From assembly GCA_024529925.1 (NCBI GenBank), contig JAFEUB010000064.1, positions 1,772,001 through 1,836,000 of the forward strand: a stretch of 64,000 bases of DNA, read 5' to 3'. How positions within the stretch are numbered: position 1 is the first letter of the stretch; each line of letters starts with the position of its first letter. A program made the translations under genes and the position numbers. Positions 38,691-49,760 of the stretch are shown here, one piece after another. Source of the stretch: Ophthalmolycus amberensis. Its lineage: Eukaryota; Chordata; Actinopteri; Perciformes; Zoarcidae. Below the pieces are notes generated by a model that made no database searches, was not told the DNA's origin, and saw only the letters and a list, made by a program, of their open reading frames with translations.

Positions 38691-39205
38691 GTAAATACTT
38701 TATTATTGTAAATCTAAAAGACAACTCATTTGTAGACTAATACATAAGTTGTGCTTAGGTAACGGTCTGTAATGCTAACGTGCATCAAGTTGATTGACAT
38801 TTGACACTTTTGGCATCGCTAACCATGAAGTTTGACATCCGTGCGAATAGCATGAATAGCACCGTCAGGAGCATCTTTTACGGATTTTTTATCTGCTAGC
38901 TCGCTAACAAGTTGTAATTAGCTTGTTAGCTAGCATACTAACTAGCCTTATTACATCTCCACCAAGTAGTAATTATAGTTTTGGATAATTTTGCTTTATC
39001 TTTTCGAATGATGTTTATCTTTAACGGGTACATTTCAGACCCCTACACTATGCATGGTGTAGTTAATGGCATTTGAAACCCATGTGTGAGTGTGTGAAGG
39101 GAGGAAAAGACCCAGCGTCAAGCATTCATGCTAAACTCTGATCTCACTCTCTCTTTCTCACAGATTCAAGGCCATTTCAACTGCTCCATTTCACCTGTTT
39201 CCAAA

Positions 39206-41810
39206 ATGCCCCGCATTGAGAATGACATCAAGCTGGACTTCAAGGATGTGCTCCTCCGTCCAAAGAGAAGCACACTCAAGTCAAGGAGCGAGGTAAGTGT
39301 CACAGCTGAGGGTTCTTCTCCACATGAAACCCGACCGAAGAGGTTTCCATTCACTGAACCTTTAGTTTAAAGTAATTTGAGTGAACACATTGAGAGTTAT
39401 TTAGAGGATTCAAGCAGTGACCCCTTTGCTGCAAAACCTGCATCTACAAAATACAGGCTCCTGCTGCCCTCTGACTGTCTATAAAAGTATTTCGTACGCT
39501 AATGTCACATTGTTCTTGCCTTTCCCAGGTCGACCTAATGAGGAGCTACACTTTCAGGAACTCCAAGGGCAGCTACAGGGGGATCCCCATCATCGCTGCA
39601 AACATGGACACCGTGGGGACCTTTGAGATGGCCCTGGCTTTGCACAAGGTAAGTTGTGCATTACGAGCCTCATTGAGCACACAGGGTTAGACTTTATTTC
39701 AATGTTATTTATAATTTTCTCTCGTACAAACGTTTGCTTTTCTTTTTCTCCTGCACTAGTTCACTCTCTTCACCACGGTTCACAAACACTACTCCGTGGA
39801 TGACTGGGTGGAGTTTGCGAAAAAGAATCCTGACTGCCTGAAGGTACTCAAAGTGTTATTATGGTTCCTCTATATCAAGAAGTTTGTTAATGGTAGTATT
39901 TCATTGTTCCTCTTCTCCGTTTATCTCTCAGAATGTAGCGGTCAGCACAGGGACCGGGGAAGGCGACTTTGACCGGATTTCAGCCATCTTGGCGGCGGTG
40001 CCACAGCTGCAGTACATCTGTGTCGACGTGGCGAACGGCTACTCCGAACACTTCGTTCACTTCGTCAAAGACGTCAGGAAGAAGTTCCGCTCTCACACTA
40101 TCATGGTCAGTAGATGTCTTGCCTTTAAACTGCGGCGCGTGTGGGGGGGGGGGCTGAAAAAAGGGAATGGTTGTTCATTGAAACTATTTTTTATGATGAT
40201 TTTTATTTGGCTCAGGCAGGAAACGTGGTGACGGGAGAGATGGTAGAGGAGCTGATCCTGGCTGGCGCTGACATCATCAAAGTAGGCATCGGACCAGGTG
40301 AAACTGCAAAAACATATTTCTATGTCTACATGTTATTTATATTATATTAAAGTTACTATGAGGAACTTTTAGCTGGTTAGGTAAGTAAACGAGACAATCA
40401 GCAAGAATATTTTTAATTTCTATATAGTTTTTCCTGATGGTTGTCATCAGTGCCAATAGATTAAATTATGACGAAATCATGCAGGTTCACTAGACACCAC
40501 GCTGCTGGAGACCCAGGCCGTATTGCTGGGCCCGCTTTAGGAAAGGGAGACACGGGAAAAACCAGAACCAGGACTGAAGCGGAGCAGATGTCAGACCTCT
40601 GATACAGTAAAATAAGAGGATTCTAAAGGGACTCTGGTGCTCGGAAACACTGCCACTTTTGTCCACAGGGGCCGCCAAAATGCTTCTGGTAGTAACTTTA
40701 AAATAACTTTCACGTAACTTTCCTGGATGGGTATGTGCTGTGTGGTCACCCTTTATTCATCTGGCACATACAGATCAAATACACCACAAACAATGCCTGC
40801 ACATTCCAGTTTCCTGTTTTAAAAGGAGAAAGAAACAAGAGGGAGAGAAAGTCATCTCTTGCCCCTGTGTCTTCCTCTACAGGCTCTGTGTGTACCACCC
40901 GCAAGAAGACCGGGGTGGGGTACCCCCAGCTCAGCGCTGTGATCGAGTGTGCCGATGCAGCCCATGGCTTGGGGGGCCACATCATCTCTGTGAGTGACTC
41001 TCTCCTCTGATAATCCAGTGATTTGTGTAGAAATAATGTGATCGTTTTGGGAAATAGGCTAATTTGCTGACTTGCGCTTCTCGTGGTAGAGAGCGGTGTC
41101 GATCATCTCATCTAACTCGAGGCGAGCAAGAACTATTCCCTTCTGATAGAGACTGTAGCTCATTCATCGCTTCTTTTCCCACAGCCAGTGTGGTCTTGGT
41201 AGACATTTCACCCTGATAATGTGCAGCCTTATCTTTTGCTGCGATAAACAGAGTGACTCTCTCACGTTCTGTTTTGCCGTCTGTCTTCTTTCACACAGGA
41301 CGGGGGATGCACTTGCCCAGGCGACGTCTCGAAGGCTTTCGGTGCCGGTGCGGACTTCGTGATGCTGGGCGGTATGCTGGCTGGCCACTCAGAAAGCGGG
41401 GGAGAGGTTATTGAGAAAAATGGCAAGAAATACAAGCTGTTCTACGGCATGAGCTCCGACACAGCGATGCAGAAACATGCAGGAGGCGTGGCTGAGTACA
41501 GGTCAGGGCCCCACAGTTATGTTGGTATATATAAGGCAAGAACGTTTCTTTGTGGGTGATTGGGGTGTGCGTAGTGGACACTGTCTCCGAGGATAACCCC
41601 AGTGTGTTTCTCGCCTCCAGAGCGTCGGAGGGGAAGACAGTCGAAGTCCCTTACAAAGGCCCGGTGGAGGTGACGATACGAGACGTCCTGGGCGGGGTCC
41701 GCTCCTCCTGCACCTACGTTGGGGCGGGCAAACTGAAGGAGCTGAGCCGCAGGACCACCTTCATCAGGGTCACCCAGCAGCTCAACACCGTCTTCGGCAA
41801 CGACAGCTGA
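39206..41810 (+). CDS. gmpr2: GMP reductase 2, 8 coding exons
   Basis: Catalyses NADPH-dependent reductive deamination of GMP to IMP and ammonia, linking guanine and adenine nucleotide pools in the cytosol. Coding exons: 39206-39292, 39529-39648, 39760-39843, 39932-40105, 40216-40297, 40883-40989, 41299-41501 and 41621-41810. Phases join cleanly to 348 residues, the same length as human GMPR2. The catalytic cysteine is Cys186 in GPGSVCTTR; the flanking GVGYPQLSA and the [13 protein letters not shown] block are typical of the IMPDH/GMPR TIM-barrel family, without CBS domains. A noncoding first exon (ending 38690) is likely; the start codon follows the acceptor at 39163 by 42 bases. The sequence fits GMPR2 rather than GMPR1 by gene neighbourhood (nedd8, tinf2 are its neighbours in mammals). 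Confidence 0.96.
41040..41150. repeat. Dispersed repeat, copy 3
   Basis: In gmpr2 intron 7: GGGAAATAGGCTAATTTGCT and then GTGTCGATCATCTCATCTAA, matching parts of the repeat seen in slc7a8 introns. Confidence 0.5.
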
Positions 41811-42708
41811 ACGTGCAGCTCGACGCTCCTTTCAGATGGAACCATAAGTCTCAACAGACATGAATATTAATACTTAAAAGTGCTGTTACTATGCTTATTA
41901 GTTGTTAAAGCTAATGCAATTTCATTTTATTGGGTTTTGACTTCACTGACACGAACACATTAGACTCTGTTACATTTGTTATCCGATCTAGAGCAGTGCG
42001 TATCCTGCTCTTCGCATGTCTGCTGCCTCATCATTCCAATGCTAAGTTCTTCTTTTTTTACATGTATGCAAATCTGCAGCTGTGTATCAAAAGTATCCAC
42101 AACATGTGTTTATGTCCTGTGCCGAGATCATACTGCAAGCCATTGTCTCACACACGAACACAATTATAGCAAGTGTCTTAAATTGAAAACGAATGTTTTT
42201 AGAAATTCAGTCATTCCACCACGCTTTAAATTTTGCACTTTTTCATTTTTGTAATTTGAGAGTCTAATAGTTCGTTTTTATTATTGTTTCATCAATATGT
42301 TATGGAACTACAGTGTCACACATACGTTACATTTTTATTTAAAAAGTAGGTGAGTTAGATTTCGAGAGTATGTATACCTGGACCACAGTACATACTGAAT
42401 GAGTGCAGCACTCGAGCACATAGCAATGAAGGGCTGAAGTCCTCACACAGGTGTTATTCAACATAAAGATATATGCAGATTCTTCTCTTCTCTGGTTCCA
42501 GCTGCTCCTGTTCGGTCCCAAAAGTTTGTGTGGGCTTAATGTCTGCATTTAAATTAATTTATGATTCACTGCATTCCTTTAAATTAAGTTGTTCCTCAGA
42601 GGTTTTAACGTATTGGTCTCACTTCACACAGTGTCTGTAGTTACTCCACTTCAAGCTGTTCTTGCATGATCTGCGTTCTTTCATTCTCATTCCGGTTTTA
42701 AAACAGTC

Positions 42709-42714
42709 AATAAA
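42709..42714 (+). terminator. gmpr2: Polyadenylation signal, gmpr2
   Basis: AATAAA about 900 bp after the gmpr2 stop, in CAGTCAATAAAAACA. Confidence 0.55.
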
Positions 42715-42745
42715 AACATTCCACGTCTTACGATTTTACAGATTT

Positions 42746-42751
42746 TTTATT
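42746..42751 (-). terminator. Polyadenylation signal, TRIM-like gene
   Basis: TTTATT on the plus strand, so AATAAA for the minus-strand gene. It lies only about 35 bp from the gmpr2 signal, so the two 3' ends meet or overlap. Confidence 0.4.
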
Positions 42752-43144
42752 ATTGATTTACAAACTCTGACCTTAACCCTCTGGTAGATAACTATGAGAT
42801 AACTACTATGTGAGAGCGATGATGCGATGATGAGTTCACCACCAGTAGATGGAGACAAATATTAAACTGGCTGACAAATAACATCACTACAATCTAAAGA
42901 CAGATGAAGACGTTACATTTGCTTTAAGTGTATGATGTTTATATTGTACAATACAAATCCCAGCATTGACTGATTACTAATATCTGCACTAGAAGCACTA
43001 TTTATAGATTCAACAGCAACTTCACAACAATGAGATTTATACTCGTCCAAAGAGACGTTATCGCTGTAGATATTTGTAGCTATGCACTTCTTAGATTTCT
43101 ATTATGATTAGCAATGATCAGCAGTATCCCACTCATACTGAAGT

Positions 43145-44623
43145 TCACAAACCACCTCTGTGGTGCATACTGTGACCACCTGGTCCAACAAAGTGGTTGT
43201 ACTGACTGTATCTTTTGGCCATGCCTTGCTGGGGGATGATTTGGGCATTTTCCTCGAGTTGAACAAAGGGGGCCAGGTCCCAGTTGTTGTGGCTCATCTT
43301 AATTGTGATTATTTCTTCCCTCTGGTGCTGTCCGGTTCTGCTGAAGAAGGACAGCGAGGAAGACACAAAGTTCCAAAACACCTCCACCACTTCAGGTCGT
43401 GGTACGGTCTCATCTCCGTTTTTGCCCTGATGTGTGATTAATGCAGAGGAAACCCTGTGTTGTTTCTTTAGTGTGGCCATGCCATATATCTGCTGCCCAA
43501 AAAGACCTCCTGAACCGACTGATGGATCAGCACCCTCGTCATTCTCTGTCGTGAGAGAGCTGAGCTGGTTACCTTGGCAGCACAGAGCAAAGACATGTCC
43601 GTCCTTCAAGTTACCGGTATATGTAGGCTGTTTGTCACATAAACCGACGGTCCAGTCAGAGTCTCGGGAGAGACTGACCGTCCACCTCTGAAACTTAGGA
43701 GCTGTCTGGATACTACGGATCAGAAGAGTGGCAGAACATTGCCCCTGCCCACTACTGTAGAAAACCTTCCTTTTGTCTTTGGACAGTGACATGCCAGGGC
43801 CGAAAGTCTGTGGGTCAAAGATCAGGTCTGAACTAGCAGCAGTGAGCTCCTGGTGGTTCTCTGGGTCAACCAGAGACAACAGAGATCCACAGAAGAGGCC
43901 TGCTTGCTTTACAATTTTTTCACCGTTCTCTCTTATCTCCTGAAGCAGCTTATCCTGCTCTCTGCCGGGCTCCAACCCTTTTCTCAGATCCACAGCCTTG
44001 GCCTTCTCCACATCCTGATGCACCTGGGAATACATCTGCAGGAATCTGAAGGTGTCCTTCTCCTTCTGTGCTGCCTGCATGCTGCTCTTGCTGGTTTTGA
44101 TTGACACCATGCGGGCAGACACTGAGCTCTGGACAGTAGTCAGGGCAATGTTACGCAGGCTTGTGACAGCTTCGATGAGACGCACGCTGGAGCGACCCAG
44201 CTTCTCTCTTTCGCTCTTCTCCCACTTCTCCAGACTCACGTTCTCGTCGTCGGTTTTCAAGGCCTGCTGCTCGGCGTTGAGCTTCTCCGTGAGCTCTCTG
44301 TGGGCTGTGGAGAAGGTCTTCATGTTGTGTATGCGGTGCTGGTCTTCAATGGCGCAGGAAACACACACACAGGTCATGTCATCCAAGCAGTAGTACTCCA
44401 GGAGTTTTCCATGTTGGGGGCATTTAGTGGTCCCGCATAAAGCCATAGGCTCAGTCAGAGGGTGAGTTTGTAGTAACACAGGAGTGGTCAGGTGGGCCTG
44501 GAGGTGCTGGACGCACATGGAGATCTCACATTTCATGCAGGTCTTCCGTGCTGGTTTCCTGTCCTCCTCTGTGCACATGTCACACAGGATAACATGTGGG
44601 TCCTTTTGTAGATTTTTAGACAT
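43145..44623 (-). CDS. RING-less TRIM-like protein (B-boxes, coiled coil, PRY-SPRY)
   Basis: An intronless 492-codon frame. It has two zinc-binding B-box-like segments (Cys/His at residues 14-40 and about 63-100, the latter CPQHGKLLEYYC...CVCVSC), a predicted coiled coil (about 107-240) and a PRY-SPRY-like domain (about 265-460; landmarks LIFDPQTFGPGMSLSKDKR, RWTVSLSRDSDWTVGLCDK, VEVFWNF followed by SLSFFSRTG). The C-terminal tail is Gln/Gly/His-rich. No RING finger is present before the first B-box, so E3 ligase activity of its own is unlikely; such proteins usually act as scaffolds or in innate immunity. Overall it resembles the fish TRIM16/TRIM25/TRIM39-like group, but I cannot name an ortholog. 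The start is the first ATG of the frame; an upstream exon encoding a RING cannot be excluded but was not seen. Divergent from homez. Confidence 0.8.
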   Translation of the reverse strand: MSKNLQKDPHVILCDMCTEEDRKPARKTCMKCEISMCVQHLQAHLTTPVLLQTHPLTEPMALCGTTKCPQHGKLLEYYCLDDMTCVCVSCAIEDQHRIHNMKTFSTAHRELTEKLNAEQQALKTDDENVSLEKWEKSEREKLGRSSVRLIEAVTSLRNIALTTVQSSVSARMVSIKTSKSSMQAAQKEKDTFRFLQMYSQVHQDVEKAKAVDLRKGLEPGREQDKLLQEIRENGEKIVKQAGLFCGSLLSLVDPENHQELTAASSDLIFDPQTFGPGMSLSKDKRKVFYSSGQGQCSATLLIRSIQTAPKFQRWTVSLSRDSDWTVGLCDKQPTYTGNLKDGHVFALCCQGNQLSSLTTENDEGADPSVGSGGLFGQQIYGMATLKKQHRVSSALITHQGKNGDETVPRPEVVEVFWNFVSSSLSFFSRTGQHQREEIITIKMSHNNWDLAPFVQLEENAQIIPQQGMAKRYSQYNHFVGPGGHSMHHRGGL

Positions 44624-46367
44624 CTTTTCAAAAGCAGGAAGTCCTGATTTTCTTGAATATCATTCAGTGTTGTCCTTAGGATCCTGCTTGTTGCTCTTTG
44701 ATTGAGTCTGTTTTGGCAGAAAACTGCAAATGAAGTAAGATTTTGCTGAATTTAGTAGTTCACCCATCTCAGATCTTTCAGTCTCTGGTCTGAATGCTCT
44801 TCCACAGCAGCACTGCACATCAGTTTCGTTTCTGCTGAACCAAAACTCCAGGGGGTGGAGCCATGTTGTTTGGCCATGGTTAGGATAGATAAGTTTCATT
44901 TCACACAATAGAAATGCGCAACATCCATGGGAGTGGGAATATATTATATAACGTGTCAAAACATGTTGGTGTAAACATTGGGGTTTATAAACCCAATTTA
45001 ATCCAGCACAAAATCTTATAGTTCATTCATCACAGCATTTAGGGCGTACATCAGCATTAATGAATGTGGGTGATTCATACAGTATCTGCCTTCCACAGCT
45101 GCTTTGCAGGCTGCTGACTATTTCATAATCACCCTTCAATCTATCTAATCACACCTGCTGATCAATATTCACATTCACCCAGTATGTTGAGCTGCTGCGC
45201 ATAGCCTACATGTACCAAAATAGAAGGTGTGCATTGGTATCTAAGGTGGAAAACAGATGGTAATTAGCCTTCAAAATGACCATTAAGTTGGAAAAACATC
45301 TCTCTGTTCAATATTTTCAACAAAAAATGAACATAATAGAACATAGATGAAGGTTGGATTTATTGCCAGTGTGTTGTCTCCATCAGACTGCAAAGGTTTC
45401 AGCCAGGTACCAAATAAACGTGATAAGGGTATATTTTAATATATAAATATTATTTTCATCATGCATTATTTAACTTGTATTCATACCATACATAATCAAA
45501 TTGAGAGGATGTGGAGAAACTTGATCTGGATCCACTGGGCGGTTTTAATAGACTAAACCAGATCAGCAGAAAAACATCTGTCAAACTTGCACAATACTTT
45601 GTTGTGCTCTTAAAGGTACGTTGGGAACTAAAACCATTAATTATTTAAAGTTAACGATAGTATAAATGTCTTCTTGATCCTGCCACGGGACGCATTGATG
45701 ATTAAACCTTAAGTAAAAGTAGCTAAATTGACTGTGTTATAACAGTTAGCGTTACGTTACTAGCAGGCTAACACGTCCTTTGAGCACGCAGGCTAGCTGG
45801 CTAGCTAACTAGCATGCTAGCTAACATTACGGCTAATGCTAACAAACCGATAATCAGGCCGCAGCCAAATCAATCATCGTAATCGATGACATGTAACGTG
45901 ACTGCACGTTACTGTAAACTCTGTTGTCCCTGGTTCTCCATGTTAGACGAACATTAATTACACAAACATGGAAAGAAATGACCGAACGTCAGACTTTAGC
46001 GCGAATTTAGCTCGCTATGTCAATATGAATTATTAACCGAATTAAAGCTATTAACCGCCAGTGTTACGGTTATTTTGAAACTAGGCAACTTGTACTTAAA
46101 TGAAGGATCTGTGTACTGCTGTAGTAAATAACATCTCTATTAAACAGGTATTTTTGTTTATATACTGTTTAGTTGAAGTATATGTGGCTAATATTGATCT
46201 TTTATCACAGTATGTCATTTTATATTGTATGTTTTAAAGTATATTGTATACGAGAAAAATATGAAAGTGCGTTCAGATGATTACCTTTCAGTTTTTGTGT
46301 TTTATTTTATAAATGAATACATATTTTCCTTGGTTATCAACACTCTCTGTTTGTCTGCTATTTCCAG
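44624..46367. promoter_or_regulatory. Region between the divergent TRIM-like gene and homez
   Basis: 1.7 kb of noncoding DNA. Near 45,735-45,845 lies a dense patch of GCTAGC/GCTAAC words with several CpGs, and a possible homez 5' exon donor (AAAG/GTACGT near 45,615) is visible. Noncoding exons and start sites for both genes are not resolved. Confidence 0.4.
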
Positions 46368-46382
46368 GGGTCACTCCAACAG

Positions 46383-47657
46383 ATGAGAAAGATGAGGCAG
46401 AAAGCTAATGGACTCCTCCATCTCGAACAGAAGACACCCAACGCTCCTAAACAAATAAACGCTGCCCGGATGGCTTTCCGTCTGAACCAGAGCAGTGTGC
46501 TGTGTCTCCCCCTGGTCTCTGACACCCAGAGGCTTATATGGGTGTCCTCAAACGAGTTCAACCTGCAGCTGGATGGTGCAGCCGAGCTGGACGAGGCCTT
46601 CAACCGGTTTCCGTACCTGACCCAGACACAGACAGCTGCACTGGCGCAGCGCTGCTCTCTGCACCCGGACCAGGTGAAGGTGTGGTTCATGGTCCAGAGG
46701 CTCCGCTATGGCATCAGCTGGGACTACAAAGACATCCCCAATGTTCGGTCGAAAGTAATGTCAGGTCAGGGAAAGAAAGAGTCGCAGAACAGAAAGGGGG
46801 CAGAGGTGAAAGAGGAAGGAGGAGAGAATAAGAACTGCAAAAGGGAGGGTGAGAAGAAGGCAGGAGAGGTTCGGGAGGAACAGAGTGCAAGTGAGGGAAG
46901 GATGACGGGAGAAAACGTGAGGGCGACTGAGAGATCGGAAATCAAAATGAAGCCGGAACAACCAGTGAAGAAAGAAAATGACAGAAAAGGAGAAGAAGAC
47001 AAAAGGAATGCTCAGAAGAAGCGCAAAAGGACGACAGCGACGGACAAGATGGGAAAGAAGAGAGTGAAGCAAGGTGTTGTGGAGAGAGCAGAGGGAGGAG
47101 AAATAAGAAGTGAAGGAGCTGAGAGGGAGAGTCAAACATCCACCCAGACGGAGACAACACATTTCACTGGAAAGAAGAAGAAGAAGGCAAAAGCGGACAA
47201 AAGATTACTGTCCGTCCAAGCGTGGCCTGGTGAGAATAACCTTGTTGTGGACGGTTCACCCGCCGTGACCCAGCAGCAGGGCTCTCCTGTGGTGGACACA
47301 TGCACACTTCCCAGGCGGACGTCTTTCAGAACAAAGACGCGGACCCAGTTGGCGATGATGAAGGAGGCCTTCTCCAATTGCCAGTATCCAGGCGTGGCGG
47401 ACTACGCCCGACTGGCGATAGAGATTGACGTCCCCCACCACATGTTGGTTCAGTGGTTCGGTGACATGCGCTATTACATCAAGAATTCCAAACCGAGGTG
47501 GATGACTCAGGAGAAGTACAGCCAGGCGCTGGCCAACATCAATTACCGGCAGTATTTGAAAGCGCTGATGAAGATCGAAGGCCATGTCGGGGGGGAAAGC
47601 GTGCCGGCGCCGCCGGAGGAGAAATGGCGCTTTGAAACACAGATGACAGATGTTTGA
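46383..47657 (+). CDS. homez: Homeodomain leucine-zipper protein HOMEZ
   Basis: Nuclear protein with atypical homeodomains, presumed DNA-binding. The 424-codon frame is in one exon that begins after the acceptor at 46361-46367; the first ATG (46383) is taken as the start. Homeodomain 1 is at about residues 60-115 (DEAFNRFPYLT, then QVKVWFMVQRLRYGISW). A long Lys/Glu/Arg-rich, low-complexity linker (about 125-275) follows. Homeodomain 2 is at about 310-375 (RRTSFRTKTRTQLAMMKEAF, then LVQWFGDMRYYIK). Human HOMEZ (about 550 residues) has a third homeodomain and a long acidic C-terminus; neither is visible here, where the protein ends about 50 residues after homeodomain 2. In mammals HOMEZ also neighbours SLC7A8, which supports the identification. 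Confidence 0.92.
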   Translation: MRKMRQKANGLLHLEQKTPNAPKQINAARMAFRLNQSSVLCLPLVSDTQRLIWVSSNEFNLQLDGAAELDEAFNRFPYLTQTQTAALAQRCSLHPDQVKVWFMVQRLRYGISWDYKDIPNVRSKVMSGQGKKESQNRKGAEVKEEGGENKNCKREGEKKAGEVREEQSASEGRMTGENVRATERSEIKMKPEQPVKKENDRKGEEDKRNAQKKRKRTTATDKMGKKRVKQGVVERAEGGEIRSEGAERESQTSTQTETTHFTGKKKKKAKADKRLLSVQAWPGENNLVVDGSPAVTQQQGSPVVDTCTLPRRTSFRTKTRTQLAMMKEAFSNCQYPGVADYARLAIEIDVPHHMLVQWFGDMRYYIKNSKPRWMTQEKYSQALANINYRQYLKALMKIEGHVGGESVPAPPEEKWRFETQMTDV

Positions 47658-47864
47658 TAAAACGTTGCCCAAATTAAGACACATGCTTGAGTCATTTTCT
47701 TTTATGTTGTTGTTATACTGTTATTGTGATTACTTAACATGCATGTACTGCCTTTACAAAAGATCCCCGAGTCCCTGTGTGCCGTGCAAATGTTTTTATT
47801 CTCAGTAAACAACTTTGATTGTTTGAAACACAACTCCTCTTGTGATTAGTTACATCGAAACATT

Positions 47865-47870
47865 AATAAA
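47865..47870 (+). terminator. homez: Polyadenylation signal, homez
   Basis: AATAAA about 210 bp after the homez stop. Confidence 0.5.
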
Positions 47871-48124
47871 CTGACTAAATGAACTGCAACTGTAATATTT
47901 CCTTTTTTCAAAAAAGACTGATGTTTCGGATCAAACGGGTTTGTTATCACCTGTAATGTCATGTAATTTAGCAGATAGTTCACATAATCTGCACCAAATT
48001 AACAAAAAATAAAGTACAATTCTAGAATATTATGTATATATTGCACAAAAATACAAAACGACATTAATACCTCATTCTCATGTTATCCTGCTACATCCCT
48101 AAGCCTCTTCTGTAGTTCCTGACA

Positions 48125-48130
48125 TTTATT
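48125..48130 (-). terminator. cideb: Polyadenylation signal, cideb
   Basis: TTTATT on the plus strand, about 190 bp past the cideb stop. The convergent homez and cideb transcripts end within about 300 bp of each other. Confidence 0.4.
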
Positions 48131-48321
48131 TTTCTCTGTTACATTCTGTTTATAACCTGAAGTTCATATCATCACCTCGTATAAGACTGTCACTGATTGC
48201 TTATACAGATTCTACATCCACACAAAACAATAGATACCCAATGAGATTCAGACCCTCCGGCAAATCTTAATTAAACAATGAGACCAGATGTTTCAACTGG
48301 ATAGGTCTCTCTTGGCTCCGT

Positions 48322-49760
48322 CTAGTTCCAGCTGGCCGTGTACACCGTCTTCTGTTGTGGCTGCCACAGCTCAGCGCCTTCGATGATGCGGCGGATTATG
48401 GAGGCGGAAGTGATGAGCAGGTGTCCGGCGGCGTGCAGGAGGGTGGAGGCTACACGCAGGGCTTCTCTGAGAAACAGCACAGAGACAAAGTGTCATCAGT
48501 TTAAGTCACATTTAATGTCACATTGTCTTCATCACTGGCATTGTGCACTAAATTTCAACTTTTTCTTTCTTTTGCATCTTTCCTTTCCCAGCAATCATCT
48601 CACAACCCCCAAGATTTAACTTGTGGCCCTTTGAAAAAGCCCCCTTCACCCTCTTCCCTCTGACTTACCTGAGGATCTTCTTGGGCCCCAGACATTCAAA
48701 GTTGGCGCTCACAGAGTACAGGCCTTGAAATGTGGCCTTCACATTCAGGGAGCCAAAGACATCCTTCGGGCTGATCCTGTACAGGTCAAAGGTGACGCGA
48801 GCTATGTCTCTCCCGTTCCGAGGCTTGTTGTGCTCCTGAGATTTGGACACGACTGCACCCTGGTGGATCAGAGACAACAGTCACATTTTAAATATTTGTG
48901 ATTGCGTTGTGCAAAGACAAAAAAAGGCCTGTGTGAGGCATAACATAAAGGACATAAGGGGCTATGAAATAAATAACATTTGGGCAAACGTACCGGCTGT
49001 GGTCTCCATGTCTGTCCAGGCTCCAGGGCCATGAGCATGGTGTTGTCAGGCAGGGTCATGAGGAACTCGTCGGAGTCCACCTCCGTACCGTCTTCCTCAC
49101 AGGCCAGAGACAGAGACACCGCAGACAGGGACAGCAGCAAAGCCTGGCACACCTGCAGCACAGATTCAAGTTATTTTATTTGGGGGATTCAGTTAAAAGA
49201 TTCTATCGTATAAATAGTACTTCCTTTTACCAGTCATTTTCATTTTACATTTTTTCTTCCTCATTTTTATTATATTGTATTATATATAGGGCAAGCAGCT
49301 TCACCCTGATCAGAACCTTTGCTGTTATTTTTGTTATTTTTGTCCCTCTCACCCTCTCTTTCAGCTCCTCCAGGGTCCCGGCCGTGATACCCTTCCTGGT
49401 CTCCCTGTCATGACAGCAGACTCTGAAGGGACGCTGTGGTGGAGCCCACACTCGCTTGGTCACAGATCTGAAGAAATACCACACAGAAAGGTATTTAGAT
49501 TGTTTAATGTGAGAGTCACATGTCAAAATGTCTTCTGTGTAACAGGCTCTATAACAGGCCAAGAATTGAATATGTCATAAGATAAGATTCATCTTAAAAT
49601 TACATCTTACATTGAGTTAATTACTCACTTACTTAAATCCTACATTGATTTTTGGAGCTCCAACAGCCACACAATGAAGATCATGAAGCAAATCACTAGA
49701 ATACCAACAAGCCCAAAACGAATTGTTCACTTACTTGATAAATGAAGATGTTGTATCCAT
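48322..49760 (-). CDS. cideb: CIDEB, lipid-droplet/VLDL CIDE protein, 5 coding exons
   Basis: Cell death-inducing DFFA-like effector B; acts at lipid droplets and ER in VLDL lipidation and droplet fusion, mainly in liver and intestine in mammals. Minus-strand exons: 49760-49735, 49467-49353, 49152-48994, 48859-48669 and 48466-48322; phases join to 211 residues (human 219). Residues about 11-90 form the CIDE-N domain (RVWAPPQRPFRVC, KGITAGTLEELKERV, EEDGTEVDSDEFL, LEPGQTWRP). CIDE-C follows with DIARVTFDLYRISPKDVFGS, LNVKATFQGLYS and LGPKKILREALR; the amphipathic C-terminal helices end at TVYTASWN. Overall arrangement and sequence match CIDEB better than CIDEA or CIDEC, and the TINF2-CIDEB neighbourhood agrees with human 14q12. 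Divergent from tinf2. Confidence 0.95.

Noticed and set aside
46761..47162. Minus-strand frames rich in Ser/Phe/Leu opposite homez
   Set aside because: Antisense of the Lys/Glu-rich homez linker, whose codons reverse into Phe/Leu/Ser codons.
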